From the NCBI GenBank assembly GCA_023245385.1, contig JAHFKM010000020.1, forward strand, positions 1 to 11,868: 11,868 nucleotides of DNA, in the 5' to 3' direction. A model generated the notes under the pieces. The model saw nothing but the letters and a program-made list of their open reading frames with translations. It did no database searches and was not told the origin of the DNA. A program made the translations under genes and the position numbers. Within the stretch, counting starts at the first letter, position 1; every line of letters begins with the position of its first letter. Positions 6,718-11,868 of the stretch are shown here, in pieces. This DNA comes from an archaeon. GTDB lineage: Archaea > Nanobdellota > Nanobdellia > SCGC-AAA011-G17 > GW2011-AR18.

Positions 6718-6979
6718 AGAATCCCAAGAAATTATTTACACCCACGAAGGAAGAGAAGAACTTCTCGAAGAAGATGAAATTACAGACCTTGAAGAAGGTT
6801 TTACTGAAGGATATGAACATGGAGACACTGAAATAAAATGTCCTCAATGCGGAAAAATGCTCACAAACGAACAAGTAGTCGAACGAGAACTTCGTGGACA
6901 AACATACTACTTTTGTTCAATAAGCTGCGCTGAAACCTACGTCACCAAGAAAAAAAATTCTTTAAAAACATTTATATAA
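6710..6979 (+). CDS. Small acidic protein with TRASH/YHS-like zinc finger
   Basis: This 89-residue protein has a strongly acidic N-terminal half (Glu-rich, residues 3-41) and a C-terminal treble-clef-like zinc finger: CPQC at 44-47 and CSISC at 69-73, with YYF just before the second pair. The C-x2-C ... C-x3-C pattern and the spacing resemble TRASH/YHS-type metal-binding domains, which occur in metal sensing and trafficking proteins; the exact family is inferred. It overlaps serS by 8 bases and has a good Shine-Dalgarno, so it is probably made alongside SerRS. The two may be functionally linked or merely packed together. A Lys-rich tail follows the finger. The TATA box of the next gene overlaps its last codons. 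Confidence 0.75.
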   Translation: MPEESQEIIYTHEGREELLEEDEITDLEEGFTEGYEHGDTEIKCPQCGKMLTNEQVVERELRGQTYYFCSISCAETYVTKKKNSLKTFI

Positions 6980-6980
6980 T
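6971..6980 (+). promoter_or_regulatory. TATA box of the surface-protein gene
   Basis: TTTATATAAT overlaps the last codons and stop of the zinc-finger gene and is centred about 29 bases before ATG 7005. This indicates a separate leaderless transcript for the surface-protein gene. Confidence 0.65.
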
Positions 6981-7004
6981 ACCTCCTCTCTAAAACTTTC
7001 TATA

Positions 7005-10000
7005 ATGAAAAGAGGTCATTCAAAAAAAGTAATTACTTCATTTTTATCTTTTCTACTCTTATTTTCTTCATTCGCTCTCGCACAAGATCAAATTCCAAAC
7101 ACCCCCCTCTCTCAAGATCAAACTTCTCCTCATTTTGTTGATCCAGGAACAACACCAGACAAACCTTTCTATAAACTAGATCTCTTCGCTGAAAAATTAA
7201 ACCTTCTCTTTACAACCAACCCCCAACAACGAGTAGCACTTGAACAACACTACGCAGCAGAACGCCTCGCAGAAATGCAAACCATGATTGACCAAGGAAA
7301 TATTCCAGCCGCACAAATCGCAGCAGCAGATGGCCAAAACCTTTTCGAAAAATCAACACAAGACATTCAACACATTCAATTAGAAAGAAACCCAAACTTT
7401 CAAAAATTCAAGCAAGGAACAGCAGAACTAAATAATTTTATCTCTCTTGAAGGAACATTTATCCAAAATAAAGACTCTACAAACGCAATTAAAACAGCCT
7501 TAGCTGAAAAAGTCCAAGCAGGAACTCTCAGCCAAGAAGAAGCAGCTTCTCTCATTAACGATCTCACCCTAAAAAGTGTCGACGCTGAAAAATCTCTAGA
7601 AGATAAAAAACAAGCTTTACAAGAAGAGTTCGCAGGAAAAACAGACACACCAGTACTCGCAGTACAAACAGAAACCGCAAAACAAGAGGATAATGTCGGA
7701 ATTACCGCACTTCATCAAAAAGAAGTCACCCAAGAAGAAATTAATACACTCAAAAACACAATCAATGATCTAGAAAAAGAAACAAAAGACAAACATTATG
7801 ATACTCCTCTCGATCCAGTCCTTGAAAACGCAAAACTTCAACTCCAAGTTTCTGAAACAGCACTCAAAGATGGAGAATATGGTAAAGCCTACGGTCAATT
7901 CACCGCAGCAGAACACCTTACTTTAAACGCAGACAGATTGTTAAGTACACCACCAGAAGAACAAGGCACTCTCAAAGATGAACTCACAAAAATCAATGCA
8001 GATCCAACCCAATTAAAAGACCAATTCGATGAAAAAACAAGAAAAGCTGTTGAAGAATGGGAAAAAAACAGAGAAGAACTCCTCAAAGAATATCCTGATA
8101 AAAAAGAAGCATTTGAAAGAGAATACGAACGACAAAAGAAAATTCAAGAACTCTCTCAAAAAATGGCTGAAGGAGGAGACCAAGACTACTCAAAACTCCT
8201 CGCAGAAGGAAAAACTCCTGACGAAGTAGAAAAAATCACTCAAGAACGTTTCGCAGATGAATACAGAAAAGTCTACGGAGAAGTTTTCAGACCACCAGTA
8301 CTCCCAGGATACGAAGACTTACAAGAATTAGGAAAAATAACCGACACACAGACCCCCGTGGATATTCCCATTATCCATGGAAAAATTATCGAAACAGAAA
8401 AATACACGAAAGACACCTCAGGAAATCTTGTTGACACAAATGGCAAGATTGTTGGTATACCCGACGGACAAGGTAATTATCTTCCTCAAAAAAATCAACA
8501 ACAAATACTAGGAGTTGTCAAAGACTATAGCTATACTGATCCCGCAACAAGTTATACTTACACTTTTAAAGACGGCACTTATACTTACACTACACCCGCA
8601 GGAGAAACTTACGAAACAAATTATCCACAAGGATACACTCCTCAAAAAGCATTTGAAAAAGGAAACGAAATACACACACAAACAATTCAAACAACAGATG
8701 GAAACTTTCAATATAAATATACCCCAACAGGATATGAAATTACAAAACCAGACGGAACTTTAGAAAAACATATTTACCCTGTAGGAGACTACAAAGTGCT
8801 TGGAGGAGGAGAAGTTGTTATTAACCCAATAGGATATGACTTCAAACAAGAACAAGGATCAGTCATTAATTATAATTACAATCCAGAACACCAAAATTAT
8901 ATCGCAGCAAAAACAGGAGACATTTACGCCCCCCCAGAAGGAATAGCAGTTCACGTTGAAGAAACAAAATACAATCCCTCCCAAGGCACTTATGAATCAC
9001 ACACTGACACTCAAGGAAAATTATGGAACTACAATCCAGTCACTAATACCTGGACTTCTTCTACAGGAGAAATTCATAAAGCTGAAGCAATCACAGTCGC
9101 TCCAATAGGTCATGAAGGAGAAAAAACTTACACAACCCCCACAGGTTCAACATGGACTTATGATGCTTCATCTAATACCTGGCAAGCACCTGGTGGAATA
9201 GGTTATAACAGAGACCAAACAACAGGTATCTGGAGAACCTCCTATGGACAAGCCTTTAGCGCAACAGGAGTTCCACTTCCCCCTGGAATAGGAGTTAACA
9301 CAAATCCCCAAGACCAACAACAAAACCAACAAAGTCAATCAGGAAATTATCCTACTACTTATCAAACTAATTCCTTTACAGACAATTCAGGAGCACGATG
9401 GACATACAATAATGGAGCATGGACAAGTTCCTCAGGACAAAATTATGTCCCTCCTCCAACAGGCATCGCAATGAACACCGCACCTTCTCAAACAGGAGTT
9501 GCAGGAAGCTCACCCGCAGGCGCAACTTCAGGAAGAGACGCCTCAGGAAATACTTGGAACTATGACACCACTACAAGATCCTGGACAAGTTCCTCAGGAC
9601 AAACTTATACACCTCCTTCAAGTTTTTCAAATTTCGCAGATAGTTCAGGATACCAATCAGGATCTGGTACTTACCCAGCAAGCTATTCCACAGGATACGC
9701 AAACGGTCCTGGTGGTCCAGGATATGTAGGTTCTTCTTATTACACTCCATCAGGCTCAGGATACCAATCAGGATCTGCTGGAAACGCCTGGACATATAAC
9801 GCTGCTACTAATAGTTGGAGTAATAGTCCTGCTTCTCCAGGCACAACAGGTGCTGGAGGCGCTACAGGCGGAGGATATGGTCCAGGAGCTTATGGTAGTC
9901 CAGCACAATATGGGGGATATCCTTCAGGCTCTGCACCTTCAGGCACATCAAGTGGCTCTAATTATCCAGGAGGAGCTGCACCTAATTATGGCAGTGGTTC

Positions 10001-10349
10001 TTACTCTGGCGGAGGATATTCCGGTAGTGGCTATTCAGGAAGCGGAGGATACTCTCCAGGATCTGGTGGTTATTCAGGAAGTGGCTATTCAGGAAGCGGA
10101 GGATACTCTCCAGGATCTGGATCATCTAGTGGAGGATATTCAGGCGGATCTTATTCTGGAGGAGGTAGCTACTCGGGAGGATCTTCTGGAGGAAGTTACA
10201 GCGGAGGTTCTAGTGGTGGAGATTCAGGAGGATCTTCTGGAGGAAGTTCAAGCAGTAGTTCTAGTGGATCAAGTGGAGGAGATAGTGGTGGAGGCAGTCC
10301 TACTGGAGCAACTGTTTATATCTTTAGCAAATACAGATTATTTCATTAA
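7005..10349 (+). CDS. Large secreted surface protein with DUF5667-like region, paired-Trp repeats and Gly/Ser-rich tail
   Basis: The product is a 1114-residue exported protein. The signal peptide has Lys/Arg at 2-8, a hydrophobic core at 10-23 and a likely cut after ALA (24-26). Residues about 48-120 (DKPFYKLDLFAEKLNLLF and onward) and 270-313 (AYGQFTAAEHLTLNADRLL) resemble the helical DUF5667 domain of archaeal and bacterial surface proteins. A highly charged helical part runs to about 430. Residues 505-665 are Tyr/Thr-rich and likely beta strands (TSYTYTFKDGTYTYTT). Six paired-aromatic repeats at about 670-940 follow, each W-x-Y then W about nine residues on, then a Gly/Ser/Tyr tail at about 940-1098. 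It ends GATVYIFSKYRLFH with no membrane helix. I see no cysteine. The role is probably cell-envelope or adhesive, inferred from architecture. The start is fixed by the TATA box. Confidence 0.85.
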   Translation: MKRGHSKKVITSFLSFLLLFSSFALAQDQIPNTPLSQDQTSPHFVDPGTTPDKPFYKLDLFAEKLNLLFTTNPQQRVALEQHYAAERLAEMQTMIDQGNIPAAQIAAADGQNLFEKSTQDIQHIQLERNPNFQKFKQGTAELNNFISLEGTFIQNKDSTNAIKTALAEKVQAGTLSQEEAASLINDLTLKSVDAEKSLEDKKQALQEEFAGKTDTPVLAVQTETAKQEDNVGITALHQKEVTQEEINTLKNTINDLEKETKDKHYDTPLDPVLENAKLQLQVSETALKDGEYGKAYGQFTAAEHLTLNADRLLSTPPEEQGTLKDELTKINADPTQLKDQFDEKTRKAVEEWEKNREELLKEYPDKKEAFEREYERQKKIQELSQKMAEGGDQDYSKLLAEGKTPDEVEKITQERFADEYRKVYGEVFRPPVLPGYEDLQELGKITDTQTPVDIPIIHGKIIETEKYTKDTSGNLVDTNGKIVGIPDGQGNYLPQKNQQQILGVVKDYSYTDPATSYTYTFKDGTYTYTTPAGETYETNYPQGYTPQKAFEKGNEIHTQTIQTTDGNFQYKYTPTGYEITKPDGTLEKHIYPVGDYKVLGGGEVVINPIGYDFKQEQGSVINYNYNPEHQNYIAAKTGDIYAPPEGIAVHVEETKYNPSQGTYESHTDTQGKLWNYNPVTNTWTSSTGEIHKAEAITVAPIGHEGEKTYTTPTGSTWTYDASSNTWQAPGGIGYNRDQTTGIWRTSYGQAFSATGVPLPPGIGVNTNPQDQQQNQQSQSGNYPTTYQTNSFTDNSGARWTYNNGAWTSSSGQNYVPPPTGIAMNTAPSQTGVAGSSPAGATSGRDASGNTWNYDTTTRSWTSSSGQTYTPPSSFSNFADSSGYQSGSGTYPASYSTGYANGPGGPGYVGSSYYTPSGSGYQSGSAGNAWTYNAATNSWSNSPASPGTTGAGGATGGGYGPGAYGSPAQYGGYPSGSAPSGTSSGSNYPGGAAPNYGSGSYSGGGYSGSGYSGSGGYSPGSGGYSGSGYSGSGGYSPGSGSSSGGYSGGSYSGGGSYSGGSSGGSYSGGSSGGDSGGSSGGSSSSSSSGSSGGDSGGGSPTGATVYIFSKYRLFH
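9006..9836 (+). repeat. Protein-level paired-tryptophan repeats
   Basis: Within the surface protein, Trp pairs occur at residues 674/683, 717/726, 799/806, 851/860 and 929/938. A degenerate unit, with Tyr at about 734 and Trp at 743, lies between the second and third full pairs. The pattern is G-x-x-W-x-Y-(N/D)-x(3-4)-x-x-W-(T/S)-x-S-G. Some copies are nearly identical in DNA: TGGACAAGTTCCTCAGGACA occurs at both 9420 and 9582. The units are separated by variable Pro/Thr/Ser linkers. Confidence 0.7.
10026..10120 (+). repeat. Recent 54-bp in-frame duplication in the Gly/Ser tail
   Basis: A 41-base sequence beginning AGTGGCTATTCAGGAAGCGG at 10026-10066 is repeated without change at 10080-10120, an offset of 54 bases or exactly 18 codons. 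The flanks are near-identical too. The encoded unit reads SGYSGSGGYSPGSGGY. The perfect identity suggests recent expansion by slippage or unequal exchange. Confidence 0.8.
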
Positions 10350-10583
10350 TAGAACTCCGAAATAAAATAATTTACACCTTTCTTTATTAAAAAATAACCC
10401 CCTACTCTAATAATTGTTTAACTCCATCAAATAAAAGTTGAATCAAACTCCTTTCTGATTAAAGGTTTTAAAAATTTCAGAAAAAAAAATACCAAATTGA
10501 ACTCTGATTAGAAAAATTTCAAAACCAAGCTAAACAATCACCTAAATTAAATTATTATAAAATCTTTAAAATTTTTCCACATT
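10350..10583. other. AT-rich gene-free stretch between convergent genes
   Basis: This interval lies between the 3' ends of the surface-protein gene and the minus-strand nucleotidyltransferase gene. I find no supported ORF or RNA gene. A weak inverted repeat, TTTCTGA at 10452-10458 with TCAGAAA at 10477-10483, and a T-rich CTTTCTTTATT near 10379-10389 could help end transcription of the surface-protein gene. Confidence 0.4.
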
Positions 10584-11171
10584 TTAGTTTGCAATTAAAT
10601 TTTCAATTTTTTTAAACTCCGGTAAGAGACTGTAACGCTTCGTTTCAAATTCCAATTTCCACGTCTTTAAAAACTCTTCAAACTGTTCAGACTGTTCTAA
10701 AGGAATTAAGATCACTCCTCTCGCTATTCTTATTCCTTGCAACTTCTCAATCATCTTCTTTAAGCCCCGATCAAACTGTACTTTCTGTACTGGCGTTAAA
10801 AATTTAATAGAATACTTATACAACTTCGAAGGTTGCACTTGATGTAAGACAGGTAAGAACTCTTCTTTCTTTACACTCCAACCCTCATGCATTATCGAAA
10901 GCCAGATTGGTGCATACACTTCTTTAATCGTCAACACGGTTATATCTACTTTAAATTCCTTTAATTCATTCTGAATTTCTTCTTCAATCTTTTCCAGAAT
11001 AGTTTCTTCTTTTTGATGAACAAGTAAAGCCAGATCCAAATCTTTCGGCCGAGACTTCGCTCTGACAATACTTCCGAAGATGATTATATCTTCAACAAGC
11101 TTATATTTTTTCAAGAGCAATTTTAATCGCTGTGTCAAGCCTTTCAGCACTGCTAAGTTCTCGTAAAACAT
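10584..11171 (-). CDS. Nucleotidyltransferase of the DNA polymerase beta superfamily
   Basis: The N-terminal half is a minimal nucleotidyltransferase fold: IIIFGS ending at 34 (the GS motif at 33-34), the metal-binding pair D44 and D46 in PKDLDLALL, and a likely third carboxylate D76 in FKVDITVL. Such enzymes transfer nucleotides to protein, RNA or small-molecule targets. The C-terminal part, about 115-195, is a separate alpha/beta-like region (RIARGVILIPLEQSEQFEEF) of the kind I associate with archaeal members; its role is unknown. At 195 residues it is longer than the minimal MNT antitoxins, and no HEPN partner is next to it, so a MNT/HEPN toxin-antitoxin pair is not supported. ATG 11171 is preceded eight bases upstream by GAGGG (11180-11184), so it is translated from a leader. 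Codons are more often T-ending than in the left-hand genes. Confidence 0.8.
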   Translation of the reverse strand: MFYENLAVLKGLTQRLKLLLKKYKLVEDIIIFGSIVRAKSRPKDLDLALLVHQKEETILEKIEEEIQNELKEFKVDITVLTIKEVYAPIWLSIMHEGWSVKKEEFLPVLHQVQPSKLYKYSIKFLTPVQKVQFDRGLKKMIEKLQGIRIARGVILIPLEQSEQFEEFLKTWKLEFETKRYSLLPEFKKIENLIAN

Positions 11172-11196
11172 TTTTCATTCCCTCACATGTTTCTTT

Positions 11197-11213
11197 ATCT
11201 GACGGTTTCAGAT
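11197..11213 (-). promoter_or_regulatory. Hairpin in the leader of the nucleotidyltransferase gene
   Basis: On the minus strand ATCTGA and TCAGAT form a perfect 6-bp stem around a 5-base AACCG loop. It lies about 13 bases upstream of the GAGGG ribosome site. If the TATA box at 11238-11245 is used, the stem would sit at the very 5' end of the transcript. Confidence 0.4.
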
Positions 11214-11237
11214 GCTTATTTTGTTCTTTTTTGTTAA

Positions 11238-11245
11238 TTTATAAC
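11238..11245 (-). promoter_or_regulatory. TATA-like box upstream of the nucleotidyltransferase gene
   Basis: GTTATAAA on the minus strand is about 70 bases upstream of ATG 11171, too far for a leaderless start. It fits a roughly 44-base leader that would contain the hairpin and the GAGGG site. Confidence 0.35.
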
Positions 11246-11377
11246 TATTCTTGTTTTGTGTAAACTATCTTGGTTTAATTTTCTTTATTTGTTAATAATG
11301 ATCTTCTTGATTTGTATTTATCTAAAAAACTCTTTTCTGGAATTACAGTGAGTATCCCCAAATAATATCTTAACAAT

Positions 11378-11868
11378 TCATTCGCGTGTATGCTCTGAAT
11401 ACTTAACACTCAGTTCTTTTAATACCCAGTCTGAAATATAATCATTTACTTCGCCGATTCCAGGCACAAGTAAAGAAAAACAGGGCTTATCTCCTAGTTC
11501 GTAAAATTGATTAAGATTTATAGTTCGGTCTGGAATCAGAAGAGTCGACTCTTCAGAATTTACGGAACAGGCTCCTTCATTACAAGATAAAATTATTAAT
11601 GTCGAATAATTTTCGGATACAGAATCTATCCATCTTTGAACTGGGATGAATCGTTTACCTTCTTGATAAATCCACTTCCTGGTTTTAGGGTCGATGCTAC
11701 CGTGAGCCTCCAAGATCGCCCAACGATCATTTCTTCTAATCTGGCCCCAAAGGTCCACTATCGCTTTATAGTTCTTATGATTTTCAAAGATACTAGACAC
11801 ATACTCTTCTAGACGCTCATCTAAAGCCTCCAAAAAAAATCGGGATTCCCCTTCTAGTCTTAATTCTT
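11378..11868 (-). CDS. Partial gene with HG/Cys pattern, possible clan CD (caspase/CHAT-like) fold
   Basis: The frame is open to the right edge. A TTG at 11833 is possible, but coding continues upstream without a stop (ELRLEGESRFFLEALDERLEE), so the true start probably lies outside. Counting from that TTG, the protein shows a predicted strand ending in LEAHG (H44, G45) and a second strand IILSCNEG (C84). The strand-HG and strand-Cys order and the roughly 40-residue spacing resemble caspase/CHAT-type clan CD cysteine proteases or a catalytic-like relative. STLLIP follows after about a dozen residues, and the C-terminus is VNDYISDWVLKEL. I see no membrane segment. The function is not known; the protease link rests on two short motifs and could be wrong. 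Its codon use resembles the neighbouring nucleotidyltransferase more than the left-hand housekeeping genes. Confidence 0.65.
   Translation of the reverse strand, partial: ELRLEGESRFFLEALDERLEEYVSSIFENHKNYKAIVDLWGQIRRNDRWAILEAHGSIDPKTRKWIYQEGKRFIPVQRWIDSVSENYSTLIILSCNEGACSVNSEESTLLIPDRTINLNQFYELGDKPCFSLLVPGIGEVNDYISDWVLKELSVKYSEHTRE

Noticed and set aside
9850..10365. 171-residue open frame overlapping the end of the surface-protein gene
   Set aside because: It is the shifted reading of the Gly/Ser repeat DNA, without start signals; repetitive GGA/TCA-rich DNA is naturally open in other frames.
10450..10485. Inverted repeat as a strong terminator
   Set aside because: The 7-bp stem has an 18-base loop and is AT-rich, so pairing is weak; kept only as a remark in the intergenic entry.
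11101..11232. 43-codon frame overlapping the start of the nucleotidyltransferase gene (ends LDTAIKIALEKI)
   Set aside because: Its only ATG is internal, it lacks a ribosome site at usable spacing, and the overlapping nucleotidyltransferase frame is clearly coding. Chance openness is sufficient.
10584..11868. MNT/HEPN toxin-antitoxin pair
   Set aside because: The nucleotidyltransferase is present but neither neighbour shows the HEPN R-x4-6-H motif in a helical protein; the adjacent gene has an HG/Cys pattern instead.

Overview
The window looks like part of an AT-rich archaeal chromosome. It carries a proteasome-activating AAA+ ATPase (PAN), a Hef-type helicase/ERCC4 nuclease and an archaeal winged-helix regulator. 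At least five genes have a TATA-like box about 26-30 bases upstream of the start codon, the usual archaeal leaderless arrangement. Small compact genes and a large secreted protein with DUF5667-like segments suggest a DPANN lineage (Woesearchaeota/Pacearchaeota type). That lineage assignment is inference; archaeal origin is much firmer.

Layout. Positions 1-169 hold a GC-rich nested palindrome and the promoter of the first gene. 170-1862 encodes PAN and an RNA 2',3'-cyclic phosphodiesterase/2'-5' ligase family protein (ThpR). 1898-2386 is an unrecognised 162-residue gene whose end overlaps, tail to tail, the minus-strand hef gene (2383-4581). 4582-5001 is a disturbed stretch: a leaderless 39-codon ORF containing a long inverted repeat, a hairpin, a Shine-Dalgarno-preceded small ORF with an apparent frameshift, and the T-rich terminator of a minus-strand winged-helix gene. 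That winged-helix gene (5002-5271) appears to have lost its C-terminus to another frameshift. Divergent from it lies serS (5434-6717), which overlaps by 8 bases a small acidic zinc-finger gene (6710-6979). That gene's last codons contain the promoter of a 1114-residue secreted protein (7005-10349).

The secreted protein has a signal peptide, DUF5667-like helical parts, a Tyr/Thr-rich beta-like part, paired-tryptophan repeats and a Gly/Ser/Tyr-rich tail that is still being duplicated at the DNA level. After a gene-poor AT-rich stretch come two minus-strand genes: a polymerase-beta-superfamily nucleotidyltransferase with a structured 5' leader (10584-11171), and a gene running off the right edge (11378-11868) with a His-Gly/Cys pattern reminiscent of clan CD (caspase/CHAT-like) proteins.

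The left two thirds is mainly housekeeping: protein quality control, RNA processing, fork repair and tRNA charging. The right third is cell-surface and accessory. The items most worth a second look are the damaged small-gene locus at 4640-5000, the modular surface protein, the edge gene with the HG/C pattern and the GC-rich palindromic element.
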